From Streptomyces sp. BV286 (lineage in GTDB: Bacteria > Actinomycetota > Actinomycetes > Streptomycetales > Streptomycetaceae), in the NCBI RefSeq assembly GCF_019090165.1, contig NZ_JAHRIB010000152.1:186001-250000 (forward strand): a stretch of 64,000 nucleotides of DNA. The letters are read 5' to 3'. The notes under the pieces are model-generated. The model made no database searches, was not told the origin of the DNA, and saw only the letters and a list, made by a program, of their open reading frames with translations. Shown here piece after piece: positions 1-8,462 of the stretch (the stretch's first letter is position 1; the number at the start of each line of letters is the position of its first letter). The position numbers and the translations under genes were made by a program.

Positions 1-1
1 G

Positions 2-1018
2 ATGATGACCCACCGCGCGCTGGTGCACGAGTACCTGAGCGCGATCACCGCTCTCGACCTGAGCGCCGGCGACCTGCCCGTGCACTCGCTGCCGCTCTAC
101 CACTCGGCGCAGATGCACGTCTTCCTGCTGCCGTACCTGGCGGTCGGCGCCCGGAACACCATCCTCGACGCTCCCGACGCCGACCAGCTCTTCGACCTCG
201 TCGAGGCAGGCCGGGCGGACAGCCTCTTCGCGCCGCCCACCGTCTGGATCGGTCTGTCGAACCGCCCCGACTTCGCGACACGCGACCTCAGCGGGCTGCG
301 CAAGGCGTACTACGGGGCCTCGGTCATGCCGGTGCCCGTACTGGAACGGCTGCGGTCCCGGCTGCCGAAGCTGGCCTTCTACAACTGTTTCGGCCAGAGC
401 GAGATCGGTCCGCTGTCCATGGTCCTCTCGCCGCACGAGCACCGGAAGAAGCGCATGGACTCGTGCGGACGCCCGGTGCTGTTCGTGGACGCGCGGGTGG
501 TCGACGAGGAGGGCAAGGACGTACCGGACGGCACCTCGGGCGAGGTCGTCTACCGGTCGCCGCAGCTCTGCGAGGGCTACTGGGACAAGCCCGAGGAGAC
601 GGCCGCGGCCTTCCGGGACGGCTGGTTCCACTCCGGTGATCTCGTGGTGCGGGACGCCGAGGGGTACTTCACCGTCGTCGACCGGGTGAAGGACGTCATC
701 AACTCCGGCGGCGTACTGGTCGCCTCGCGGCAGGTCGAGGACGCTCTCTACACCCATCCCGAGGTGGCCGAGGCCGCGGTGATCGGCCTTCCGGACGAGC
801 GGTGGATCGAGGCGGTCACCGCGGTGGTCGTTCCCCGCGGTGACGTCACGGAGGACGAACTGGTCGCCCACGTGCGCGAGGGGCTCGCGCACTTCAAGGC
901 ACCGAAGCGGGTGCTGTTCGTGGACGAGCTGCCGCGCAACGCGAGCGGGAAGATCCTCAAGCGGGAACTGCGGGACCGGTTCGGGGCGGATTCCCCCGCG
1001 AGCGGGGCCGGTGGTTGA
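2..1018 (+). CDS. AMP-dependent acyl-CoA synthetase, C-terminal part (5' end outside window)
   Basis: This is the carboxy-terminal ~338 residues of an ANL-superfamily acyl-CoA ligase, which activates carboxylic acids to acyl-CoA through an acyl-adenylate. The fragment starts just after where the P-loop should be and reads into the conserved THRAL region. It keeps the adenylate-binding YGASVMP and FGQSEIGP motifs, the GWFHSGDL hinge region with DRVKDVINSGG, and the catalytic lysine in the C-terminal PRNASGKILKREL segment. Family members are about 500-540 residues, so roughly 180 are missing upstream. The gene ends 129 bases before the next rightward gene. Substrate cannot be read from the sequence. 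It opens a run of acyl-CoA ligase genes (others at 3228-4523 and 4810-6429). Confidence 0.9.
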   Translation: MMTHRALVHEYLSAITALDLSAGDLPVHSLPLYHSAQMHVFLLPYLAVGARNTILDAPDADQLFDLVEAGRADSLFAPPTVWIGLSNRPDFATRDLSGLRKAYYGASVMPVPVLERLRSRLPKLAFYNCFGQSEIGPLSMVLSPHEHRKKRMDSCGRPVLFVDARVVDEEGKDVPDGTSGEVVYRSPQLCEGYWDKPEETAAAFRDGWFHSGDLVVRDAEGYFTVVDRVKDVINSGGVLVASRQVEDALYTHPEVAEAAVIGLPDERWIEAVTAVVVPRGDVTEDELVAHVREGLAHFKAPKRVLFVDELPRNASGKILKRELRDRFGADSPASGAGG

Positions 1019-1147
1019 ATCCCTGGTGGCGGGATCCTCGCCGGGTTGAACTGAACCCGCCGGTGAGCCGTACCAGTAACGGCGGCCCGACCACCCGAGC
1101 CTGGTCCGCCGAGTCGCCACCGGGTTTCGCACGGAAGGACCTTCGGG

Positions 1148-3187
1148 TTGTCTCGCACCACGAACTCTCGCCAGTTGCCGGACCCGGATCAGGCAGCCCC
1201 GGAGGAACCCGAGACGCCGGAGGCACTGCCACCGGCGGACAACCCGGCCGTCGAGCAGGCGGACACGCCCACCGGGAAGCAGACGGACACGCCCGCCGAG
1301 GAGCAGGAAGCGCCGGCCGAGGGTGCGCTCGCGTCGGCTGGAACCGAGGGCGTGGACGCCCCCACTGAGGACACCGAGGACCCCAGGGACACCGAGGACC
1401 CCAAGGACACCGATGGCGAGGGCGGCCCCAGGAAGCCCGAGGGCACCGGGGCATCCGCAGCCGAGTCCGCCGCGGTCGCCTCCGACGGCAAGGACGCGCC
1501 CGCCGACGGGGAAGTGGCGAGTGAAGAGCCCGCGGCCCGCCGTGGCTGGCGTGCCAGGCACCCCGTCGCGGCCCGGAACGTGGCCCACACGATCACCGCA
1601 CTCGCCGCCGTGCTCGTACTCTTCGCGCTACTCATGCCGAACGACCCGGACCGCTTCCGGCCGGCCGTGTTCGCCCGTCTGCCGGTCGAGGCGATATTCG
1701 GCGCGGCCGTCCTCATCGTCCTGCCGAAGACACTGCGGCTGGTGACGGCGGCCCTCGCCGGTCTGGCGCTCGGCGCGCTGACCCTCCTGAACCTTCTCGA
1801 CATCGGCTTCAACGAATTCCTCGGGCGCGGCTTCAACGTCGTACTCGACTGGATACTGTTCGACGACGCCCAGTCGTACCTCGAGGACTCGATGGGCAGG
1901 GCCGGGGCGATCGCTGTCGTGATCGCGGTCGTCGTGCTCGTCCTCGCCGTGCTCGTCCTGATGATCCTTTCCGTCGTCCGGCTCGCCAACCTGCTGGCCC
2001 GGCACAGCGGCCGGGCGACGCGGGCCACTCTCGTCGCCGGCACCGTCTGGGTCGCCTGTTCGGCGCTCGGCGTGCAGTTCGCGGGGGTGCAGTTCGCGGC
2101 GCGCAGCACCGCGGGGGCCGTCCAGAACCGGGTGGACCGGGTACAGGCGACCCTCAAGGACGAGGCGGAGTTCGCCAAGGAGGCCAGGCGGGACACCTTC
2201 GCCAGGACGCCCGGCGACCAACTGCTCACCGACCTGCGCGGCAAGGACGTCATCTTCAGCTTCATCGAGAGCTACGGCCGCAGCGCCATCGAGGACCCGG
2301 TCACGGCCCCCGGCGTGGACGCCACGCTCGCCGACAAGACCGAGGAGCTGACCAAGGCCGGGTACGCGGCCAAGAGCGGCTGGCTCACGTCGGCGACGTA
2401 CGGGGGCAGCAGCTGGCTCGGCCACTCCACCTTCCTGTCGGGTCTGTGGATCAGCAACCAGGCCCGCTACCGCACGGTCACCGCGGGCGATCACCTGACG
2501 CTCACCGGTGCCTTCAAGCGCACAGGCGCCTGGCGGACCGTGGGCATCATGCCCGGCGTGCAGAAGAGCTGGCCCGAGGGGAAGTTCTACGGCCTCGACA
2601 ACATCTACGACTCGCGGGAACTCGGCTACCAGGGACCGAAGTTCAGCTGGTCGACCATGCCCGACCAGTACGCCCTGAGTGCCTTCGAGCGCCTGGAGCA
2701 CGGCAAGAAGCACGACAAGCCGCTGATGTCGGAGATCATCCTGACCTCCAGCCACCAGCCGTGGGCACCCATCCCCAGGACGATCCCCTGGGACGAGGTC
2801 GGTGACGGCTCCGTCTACAAGGACATCGAGAAGGAGGGCAAGAGGGCCTCGGACGTCTTCTACGACTCCACGAAGGTCAAGGAGGAGTACGGCAAATCCA
2901 TCGAGTACTCGGTGACCAGCCTCATCGACTACGTGGTGAAGTACGGCAACAAGAACACCGTGCTGGTCTTCCTCGGCGATCACCAGCCCCTGGCCCGGGT
3001 CAGCGGCGACAAGGCCGACTGGGACGTGCCGATCTCGATCGTCGCCCGCGACAAGTCCGTACTCGACAAGATCGACGACTGGGGCTGGACGGAAGGGCTG
3101 AAGCCCGGCTCCAAGGCTCCGGTCTGGCGGATGGACTCCTTCCGTGACCGGTTCCTGACCGCGTACGGCTCGACGCCCAGGCCGTAG
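1148..3187 (+). CDS. Membrane-anchored sulfatase/LTA-synthase-like phosphotransferase
   Basis: A 679-residue protein of the alkaline-phosphatase superfamily. The first ~140 residues are an acidic, Glu/Pro/Thr-rich cytoplasmic extension with short imperfect repeats (TEDTEDPRDTEDPKDTD). They are followed by about five hydrophobic segments (around residues 145-165, 178-212, 250-275 and 290-312) and a C-terminal extracytoplasmic sulfatase-type domain. That domain shows DVIFSFIESYGRS near residue 370, a TYGGSSWLGHSTFLSG segment and FLGDHQPLA near 620, which matches the usual metal-site region. Family members act on polyglycerol- or phospho-polymers of the envelope, or as phosphoethanolamine/sulfate transferases. 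The true substrate here is unknown. Start TTG at 1148 is chosen because GGAAGG lies about 9 bases upstream. The gene converges on paaK with 40 bases between stops and no clear terminator. Confidence 0.85.
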   Translation: MSRTTNSRQLPDPDQAAPEEPETPEALPPADNPAVEQADTPTGKQTDTPAEEQEAPAEGALASAGTEGVDAPTEDTEDPRDTEDPKDTDGEGGPRKPEGTGASAAESAAVASDGKDAPADGEVASEEPAARRGWRARHPVAARNVAHTITALAAVLVLFALLMPNDPDRFRPAVFARLPVEAIFGAAVLIVLPKTLRLVTAALAGLALGALTLLNLLDIGFNEFLGRGFNVVLDWILFDDAQSYLEDSMGRAGAIAVVIAVVVLVLAVLVLMILSVVRLANLLARHSGRATRATLVAGTVWVACSALGVQFAGVQFAARSTAGAVQNRVDRVQATLKDEAEFAKEARRDTFARTPGDQLLTDLRGKDVIFSFIESYGRSAIEDPVTAPGVDATLADKTEELTKAGYAAKSGWLTSATYGGSSWLGHSTFLSGLWISNQARYRTVTAGDHLTLTGAFKRTGAWRTVGIMPGVQKSWPEGKFYGLDNIYDSRELGYQGPKFSWSTMPDQYALSAFERLEHGKKHDKPLMSEIILTSSHQPWAPIPRTIPWDEVGDGSVYKDIEKEGKRASDVFYDSTKVKEEYGKSIEYSVTSLIDYVVKYGNKNTVLVFLGDHQPLARVSGDKADWDVPISIVARDKSVLDKIDDWGWTEGLKPGSKAPVWRMDSFRDRFLTAYGSTPRP

Positions 3188-3227
3188 CGGGTGTCGTGGA
3201 CGAACCTGGACGGCTCGGCGGGAAGGC

Positions 3228-4523
3228 CTAGCGCGGGCGCAGGTCCACGATGCGCCTGATCTTGCCCACCGACCGTTCCAGCGACTCCGGTTCGACGATC
3301 TCGACCTCGGCCGAGACACCGATGCCGTCCTTCACGGCCGCCGCGATGGCCCGTGCGGCCGTCTCGCGGAGTTCCGGCGTGGCACCGGCGCGTGCCTCGG
3401 CCCGCACGGTGAGCGAGTCGAGGCGGCCCTCGCGGGTCAGCCGGAGCTGGAAGTGCGGGGCGACGCCCGGTGTGCGCAGCACGATCTCCTCGATCTGGGT
3501 GGGGAAGAGGTTCACGCCGCGCACGATGACCAGGTCGTCGCTTCGGCCGGTGACCTTGGCCATCCGGCGGAAGACACGGGCCGTACCGGGCATCAGCCGC
3601 GTCAGGTCCCGGGTCCGGTAGCGGATCACGGGCATCGCCTCCTTGGTGAGGGAGGTGAACACCAACTCGCCCTCCTCGCCGTCCGGCAGCACCTCGCCGG
3701 TGAGCGGATCGACGACCTCCGGGTAGAAGTGGTCCTCCCAGACGTGCAGTCCGTCCTTCGTCTCCACGCACTCCTGGGCCACTCCGGGGCCGATCACCTC
3801 CGACAGCCCGTATATGTCGACCGCGTCGATCGCGAACCGTTCCTCGATCTCGCGGCGCATCTCCTCGGTCCACGGCTCGGCACCGAAGATGCCCACGCGC
3901 AGCGAGGTGCGGCGCGGGTCCACACCCTGCCGCTCGAACTCGTCGAGGATCGTCAGCATGTACGAGGGCGTCACCATGATGATGCCGGGCTCCAGGTCCT
4001 GGATCAGCTGGACCTGGCGGGCCGTCATGCCACCGGACGCGGGGACGACCGTACAGCCGAGGCGCTCGGCGCCGTAGTGCGCGCCGAGCCCGCCGGTGAA
4101 CAGCCCGTAGCCGTACGCCACATGCGCGATGTCGCCCGGCCGGCCGCCGGCCGCGCGGATCGAACGGGCCACCATGTCGGACCACATGGACAGGTCGTTC
4201 CCGGTGTAGCCGACGACCGTGGGGCGTCCCGTGGTGCCGCTGGAGGCATGGATGCGGCGGATACGGTCGCGGGGCACGGCGAACATCCCGTACGGGTAGT
4301 TGTCGCGCAGGTCCGCCTTGGTGGTGAAGGGGAAGCGGGCCAGATCGGCGAGCGAGCGGCAGTCCTCGGGGCGGAGCCCGGCCTTGTCGAAGGAGGCGCG
4401 GTAGAACGGCACGTTCTCGTACGCGTGCCGCAGGGATGCTGTCAGCCGCCGCAGTTGCAGTGCGCGCAGACCGTCCGCGTCTAGCCTCTCGCCCGCGTCC
4501 AGCAGGTCCGTCGCATCCGCCAT
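3228..4523 (-). CDS. paaK: Phenylacetate-CoA ligase
   Basis: A 431-residue ANL-family ligase of the compact PaaK type, which converts phenylacetate, ATP and CoA to phenylacetyl-CoA. Seen in the sequence: the shortened N-terminal region typical of PaaK (LRRLTASLRHAYENVPFYR), the phosphate loop SSGTTGRPTVVGY near residue 95, YGLSEVIGPGVAQEC, and the C-terminal DDLVIVRGVNLFPTQIEE. Length matches the family (about 430-440). It stands alone: no paaABCDE epoxidase or paaG/Z/H genes lie next to it, so phenylacetyl-CoA must be processed elsewhere, or the true substrate is another aryl acid. A perfect inverted repeat lies 37 bases upstream of the start, at 4560-4575, and probably binds a TetR-type repressor. 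Confidence is high for family and good for function. Confidence 0.9.
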   Translation of the reverse strand: MADATDLLDAGERLDADGLRALQLRRLTASLRHAYENVPFYRASFDKAGLRPEDCRSLADLARFPFTTKADLRDNYPYGMFAVPRDRIRRIHASSGTTGRPTVVGYTGNDLSMWSDMVARSIRAAGGRPGDIAHVAYGYGLFTGGLGAHYGAERLGCTVVPASGGMTARQVQLIQDLEPGIIMVTPSYMLTILDEFERQGVDPRRTSLRVGIFGAEPWTEEMRREIEERFAIDAVDIYGLSEVIGPGVAQECVETKDGLHVWEDHFYPEVVDPLTGEVLPDGEEGELVFTSLTKEAMPVIRYRTRDLTRLMPGTARVFRRMAKVTGRSDDLVIVRGVNLFPTQIEEIVLRTPGVAPHFQLRLTREGRLDSLTVRAEARAGATPELRETAARAIAAAVKDGIGVSAEVEIVEPESLERSVGKIRRIVDLRPR

Positions 4524-4559
4524 CGGGACCGCTCCCTCACCAGCCGCGCCCTTGCGGAC

Positions 4560-4575
4560 GACCGATCATTCGGTC
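4560..4575. promoter_or_regulatory. Palindromic operator candidate upstream of paaK
   Basis: The 16-base sequence GACCGATCATTCGGTC is a perfect inverted repeat with arms GACCGA/TCGGTC and a 4-base centre. It lies 37 bases upstream of the paaK start. ACCGA...TCGGT palindromes are typical of TetR-family (PaaR-like) operators on actinobacterial phenylacetate genes. That assignment is from family knowledge and is not proven here. No TetR gene is present in the window. Confidence 0.55.
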
Positions 4576-4781
4576 GCCCCGTTCGGGATCAGTAAGGCAA
4601 AGGTGCGGGCAGGTCGTCAAGGGTGGGCGGGACGTCGCGGGGGAGTGCACGTGGTGCTGTACGGCCGTTCGGCGGAGTCCGGTGGGTGTCGTGGAGCCGT
4701 CTCCCGTGGGCCGGGCCCCCGCATCTCGCCGCCGGTGGGCGGAACGCGGGGGTGACGACCAGGAGAGGCAGGAGCGGGGGA

Positions 4782-4830
4782 GGCTACTGTGCGGCCTCCG
4801 CCGCGGCGGCTACTGTGCGGCCTCCGCCGC
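4782..4830. repeat. 26-bp tandem duplication across the stop codon of the acyl-CoA synthetase
   Basis: Two identical 23-base copies lie at 4782-4804 and 4808-4830, giving a period of 26 bases. The right copy contains the last codons and stop of the leftward acyl-CoA synthetase; the left copy repeats them just past the stop. The rest of 4524-4809 between paaK and this gene holds no convincing reading frame. Confidence 0.9.
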
Positions 4831-6429
4831 CACCGAGCGCGCCCACCGGTAGTCCGCCTTGCCGCTCGGGGAGCGCTGGATGGCTTCCGTGATCACCAGT
4901 CGGCGCGGGATCTTGTAGCCCGCCAGATGCGTACGGCAGTGGGTCTGGATGTCGCCCAGCGAGGGCCGCCCCGCGCCTTCGCGCAACTGCACCACGGCCG
5001 CCACGTGGTTGCCCCAGGTCTCGTCGGGCACTCCGGCCACCAGCGCGTCGTAGACGTCCGGATGCGATTTGAGTGCCTGCTCGACCTCCTCCGGATACAC
5101 CTTCTCCCCGCCGGTGTTGATGCACTGCGAGCCGCGGCCCAGGACGGTGACGACGCCCTCCTCGTCGACGGTCGCCATGTCGCCGAGGAGCACCCACCGC
5201 TCGCCGTCCTTCTCGAAGAAGGTCTCGGCTGTCTTCTTCGGGTCGTTGTAGTAGCCGAGAGGTACGTGCCCGCGCTGGGCGACGCGGCCGGGCTCGCCGA
5301 CGGCGACCGGCTCGTACGTCGCCGGATCGACCACCTGGGTACGGGAGTTGACCTGGATGCGGAATCCGCGGGTTGGGCCGGAGTCGGCCGTCGCCGTGCC
5401 GTTGAAGCCCGACTCCGAGGAACCGAAGTTGTTGAGCAGCATCACGTTCGGCACCAGGGCCTGGAACTGTGCGCGCACCGTCTCCGACATGATCGCTCCG
5501 GACGAGGAGACGCTGAACATGGAGGAGCAGTCGGTGCCCTTCATGGGCCCGTTCAGCGCGTCGATGAGCGGCCGCAGCATCGCGTCGCCGACCAGGGACA
5601 TGCTGGTGACCTTCTCCTTCTCGACGGTCCGCAGCACCTCGGCGGGCACGAACTTGCTGTGGATCACGACGCGTTGGCCGAAGTAGAAGCCGATGAAGGC
5701 GGTGAGGGTGGAGGTGCCGTGCATCAGCGGGGCCGTGGGGAAGAAGGTGATCCCGTCACCCCCGGCCGCGACCCGCTCGGCGAGCTCCTCCGGTGTCTTC
5801 ACCGGCTCTCCCGTGGGGGCGCCGCCGCCCAACCCCGAGAAGAACAAGTCCTCCTGACGCCACATCACACCCTTCGGCATCCCGGTCGTGCCGCCGGTGT
5901 AGATGATGAACTGGTCGTCGGCGGAGCGCGGCGGGAAGTCGCGCCCGGGTGATCCGGCGGCCTCGGCGTCGGTGAAGTCCACGGCGGGCAGGGCGGGCGC
6001 GTCCGGTGCGGGGACGCCCACCCGTACGAGATGCCGCAGGGTCGCGGCCCGTGGCAGGGTCGCCGCGACCCGCTCGGTGAACTCCGCGTCGAACACCAGC
6101 GCCACCAGGTCCGCGTCCCGGTAGAGGTAGACCAACTCCTCCTCGACATAGCGGTAGTTGACGTTGACCGGCACGATCCGCGCCTTCAGGCAGCCAAGGA
6201 CGGTCTGCAGGTACTCGATGCCGTTGTAGAGGTGCAGCCCGAGGTGCTCGCCGGGGCGGACACCGCTGTCGATCAGGTGGTGCGCGATCCGGTTCGCCGC
6301 CGCGTCCAGTTCCGCGTACGTGAGGCGGCGCTCGGCTCCCGTACCGGGATGGTCGATGTGGACGAGGGCCTCACGGTCGGGGACCACGTCGGCCACCGAC
6401 TCGAACAGGTCGGCAAGGTTGTACTCCAC
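4810..6429 (-). CDS. Long-chain/steroid-type acyl-CoA synthetase (FadD19-like)
   Basis: A 539-residue acyl-CoA ligase with the full ANL set: P-loop YTGGTTGMPKGVMWR near residue 170, NNFGSSESGFNG, VLLGDMATVDEEG, GRGSQCINTGGEKVYPEE and the C-terminal lysine in RSPSGKADYRW. Start GTG at 6429 is chosen over an in-frame TTG at 6450 because AGGAGG sits six bases before it. It is transcribed divergently from the crotonase-thiolase unit. Length and neighbourhood resemble mycobacterial FadD19 (about 548 residues), which activates branched sterol side chains and lies next to echA19. That parallel is inference; a general fatty-acyl-CoA synthetase is the alternative. The extreme 3' end has been tandemly duplicated (4782-4830). 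Confidence 0.88.
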   Translation of the reverse strand: MEYNLADLFESVADVVPDREALVHIDHPGTGAERRLTYAELDAAANRIAHHLIDSGVRPGEHLGLHLYNGIEYLQTVLGCLKARIVPVNVNYRYVEEELVYLYRDADLVALVFDAEFTERVAATLPRAATLRHLVRVGVPAPDAPALPAVDFTDAEAAGSPGRDFPPRSADDQFIIYTGGTTGMPKGVMWRQEDLFFSGLGGGAPTGEPVKTPEELAERVAAGGDGITFFPTAPLMHGTSTLTAFIGFYFGQRVVIHSKFVPAEVLRTVEKEKVTSMSLVGDAMLRPLIDALNGPMKGTDCSSMFSVSSSGAIMSETVRAQFQALVPNVMLLNNFGSSESGFNGTATADSGPTRGFRIQVNSRTQVVDPATYEPVAVGEPGRVAQRGHVPLGYYNDPKKTAETFFEKDGERWVLLGDMATVDEEGVVTVLGRGSQCINTGGEKVYPEEVEQALKSHPDVYDALVAGVPDETWGNHVAAVVQLREGAGRPSLGDIQTHCRTHLAGYKIPRRLVITEAIQRSPSGKADYRWARSVAAEAAQ

Positions 6430-6535
6430 CGCTCCTCCTGACCCCGGCAAGCATCGACGAATGGACGTGCGTCATCGCTTCGCCGGTCATCAGAGCAAAG
6501 CCCGCCACAACTGTGAAGGGTCCGCGCAGAAGAAA

Positions 6536-6552
6536 TCTGACTGCCTGTCAGA
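6536..6552. promoter_or_regulatory. 17-bp palindrome in divergent fadD/crotonase promoter region
   Basis: TCTGACTGCCTGTCAGA has perfect six-base arms TCTGAC/GTCAGA around a 5-base centre. It sits in the 187-base divergent intergenic region, in an A-rich stretch rare for this genome. Symmetry and position suggest a repressor site, probably TetR-family, serving one or both promoters. Confidence 0.55.
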
Positions 6553-6579
6553 AAACCCTTGAACTGGTCCCTCCACTCC

Positions 6580-6593
6580 TGCAACCTGTTCTC
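6580..6593. promoter_or_regulatory. KstR-like half-symmetric operator candidate
   Basis: TGCAACCTGTTCTC matches the published mycobacterial KstR consensus TnnAACnnGTTnnA at every fixed position except the last. It lies 24 bases upstream of the crotonase start. The core is short and would occur by chance fairly often, so this is a candidate only. Confidence 0.35.
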
Positions 6594-6616
6594 GTTCCTG
6601 AGACGGGAGGACGGCA

Positions 6617-7417
6617 ATGGGTGGGACGGAACACCTCACCGTGCAGCGCGAAGGCGCCACACTGGTGCTCACGCTCAACAGGCCCGAGGCGAAGAACGCG
6701 CTCTCGCTCGCGATGCTGGTCGGCCTGTACGACGGCTGGGTCGAGGCCGACGCGGACGACTCCGTGCGCTCGATCGTCCTGACCGGCGCGGGCGGCGCCT
6801 TCTGCGCGGGCATGGACCTCAAGGCCCTCGCGGGCAAGGGGATGGAGGGACAGCAGTACCGGGACCGCCTCAAGGCCGACCCCGATCTGCACTGGAAGGC
6901 GATGCTGCGCCATCACCGACCACGCAAACCCGTGATCGCCGCGGTCGAGGGCCACTGCGTGGCCGGCGGTACCGAGATCCTCCAGGGGACCGACATCCGG
7001 GTCGCCGGGGAGTCGGCCACCTTCGGGCTCTTCGAGGTCAAGCGCGGTCTGTTCCCGATCGGAGGCTCCACGGTCCGCCTCCAGCGCCAGATACCGCGGA
7101 CGCACGCGCTGGAGATGCTCCTCACCGGCCGCGCGTACTCGGCCCGGGAGGCCGCCGGCATCGGGCTGATCGGCCAGGTGGTCCCCGACGGGACGGCCCT
7201 GGAGAAGGCCCTCGCCGTCGCCGGGCAGATCAACGCCTGCGGACCGCTGGCGGTCGAGGCCGTCAAGGCGTCGGTGTACGAGACCGCCGAGATGGCCGAG
7301 TCCGACGGGCTCGCGGCCGAGCTGAAGCGGGGGTGGCCGATCTTCGACACGGCCGACGCGAAGGAGGGGGCGCGGGCCTTCGCCGAGCACCGCCCGCCGG
7401 TCTTCCGGCGGGAGTGA
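6617..7417 (+). CDS. Enoyl-CoA hydratase/isomerase (crotonase, EchA19-like)
   Basis: A 266-residue crotonase-fold protein that hydrates or isomerises a 2-enoyl-CoA in beta-oxidation. Visible features are LNRPEAKNALS near the N-terminus, the first oxyanion-hole segment GAGGAFCAGMDLKAL (residues ~55-70) and the second, VEGHCVAGGTEILQGTDIRV (~110-130). The glycine-rich turn and the acidic ATFGLFEVKRGLFPIGG stretch match the active-site region. Length is normal for the family. It is preceded by GGGAGG about 6 bases before ATG and begins the rightward unit opposite the acyl-CoA synthetase. A hairpin at 7473-7494 separates it from the next gene. Exact acyl substrate is unknown. Confidence 0.9.
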   Translation: MGGTEHLTVQREGATLVLTLNRPEAKNALSLAMLVGLYDGWVEADADDSVRSIVLTGAGGAFCAGMDLKALAGKGMEGQQYRDRLKADPDLHWKAMLRHHRPRKPVIAAVEGHCVAGGTEILQGTDIRVAGESATFGLFEVKRGLFPIGGSTVRLQRQIPRTHALEMLLTGRAYSAREAAGIGLIGQVVPDGTALEKALAVAGQINACGPLAVEAVKASVYETAEMAESDGLAAELKRGWPIFDTADAKEGARAFAEHRPPVFRRE

Positions 7418-7472
7418 GCCCGCTGCGGCCGGCGCGCGGTCATGGCGCCGTCGTGGCCCGCCGCACCGTTGC

Positions 7473-7494
7473 CCGCGCCCCCGACAGGGCGCGG
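7473..7494. other. GC-rich hairpin between crotonase and DUF35 gene
   Basis: Arms CCGCGCCC and GGGCGCGG pair perfectly around CCGACA. It may attenuate or process the crotonase transcript. No U-tract follows, as is usual in this genome type. Confidence 0.4.
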
Positions 7495-7520
7495 CCCCAC
7501 CGTCCCGCAAGGAGAATCCC

Positions 7521-8462
7521 GTGCCCGAAGTCCTCAAAGCTCCCCTGGTCGTCGAGTTTCCCTTCACCCGCTCCCTCGGCCCCGTTCAGAGCGCCTTTCT
7601 CACAGGCCTGCGGGAGAGGGTCGTGCTCGGAGTACACACCGGGGACGGGCGGGTGCTGGTGCCACCCGTCGAGTACGACCCCGAGACCTCCGAAGAACTC
7701 AGCGAGCTCGTCGAGGTCGCGCCCACCGGGACCGTCAGCACCTGGGCCTGGAACCACGAACCCCGCCGGGGCCAGCCGCTGGACACCCCGTTCGCCTGGG
7801 TCCTGGTGCGTCTGGACGGGGCCGACACCGCCCTCCTGCACGCCCTCGACGCCCCGGGCCCCGACGCCGTGCACACCGGGATGCGGGTCCGTGTCCGGTG
7901 GGCCGGGGAACGGTCGGGTGCCATCACCGACATCGCCTGCTTCGAACCGTACGACGGCGCCGGCGCCGAACCCACCGGCAGCGACGGCCGGTTCGAGGAC
8001 ATGGTGACCGGCATCGTCGCGCCTGCCCGCCTCGACTACACCTACTCGCCCGGCCGCGCCCAGTCCGGCTACCTTCACGCACTCGGCGATCGCAGGGTCG
8101 TCGGAGAGCGCTGCCCGTCGTGCCGCAAGGTGTACGTCCCGCCGAGGGGTGCCTGCCCCACGTGTGGTGTGGCCACATCGGAACAGGTCGAGGTGGGCCC
8201 GCGCGGCACCGTCACCACCTACTGCATCGTCAACATCAAGGCGAAGAACCTCGACATCGAAGTGCCGTACGTCTACGCGCACATCGCCCTCGACGGCGCC
8301 GACCTCGCCCTGCACGGACGCATCGGCGGCATCCCCTACGACCAGGTGCGCATGGGGCTGCGCGTCGAGCCGGTGTGGCCCGACGGGGGCGGTCACCCCG
8401 ACCACTACCGGCCCACCGGCGAACCCGACGCGGACTACGAGACGTACAAGGAGCTGTTGTAG
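7521..8462 (+). CDS. Zn-ribbon/OB-fold (DUF35) acyl-CoA-binding partner protein
   Basis: A 313-residue protein with two DUF35-like halves. The first half (residues ~1-165) has an OB-type domain without the zinc ligands. The second (from ~190) carries the rubredoxin-like ribbon CPSCRKVYVPPRGACPTCG followed by the OB barrel GTVTTYCIVNI. DUF35 proteins bind tightly to thiolase-like enzymes or MaoC-type hydratases and complete their active site; they are not catalysts alone. The stop TAG directly abuts the start of the next thiolase-like gene, so co-translation and complex formation are likely. The doubled architecture and about 300-residue length resemble the Rv3521-type protein next to ltp4/ltp3 in mycobacteria (family knowledge, not a computed match). 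AAGGAG precedes the GTG start. Confidence 0.85.
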   Translation: MPEVLKAPLVVEFPFTRSLGPVQSAFLTGLRERVVLGVHTGDGRVLVPPVEYDPETSEELSELVEVAPTGTVSTWAWNHEPRRGQPLDTPFAWVLVRLDGADTALLHALDAPGPDAVHTGMRVRVRWAGERSGAITDIACFEPYDGAGAEPTGSDGRFEDMVTGIVAPARLDYTYSPGRAQSGYLHALGDRRVVGERCPSCRKVYVPPRGACPTCGVATSEQVEVGPRGTVTTYCIVNIKAKNLDIEVPYVYAHIALDGADLALHGRIGGIPYDQVRMGLRVEPVWPDGGGHPDHYRPTGEPDADYETYKELL

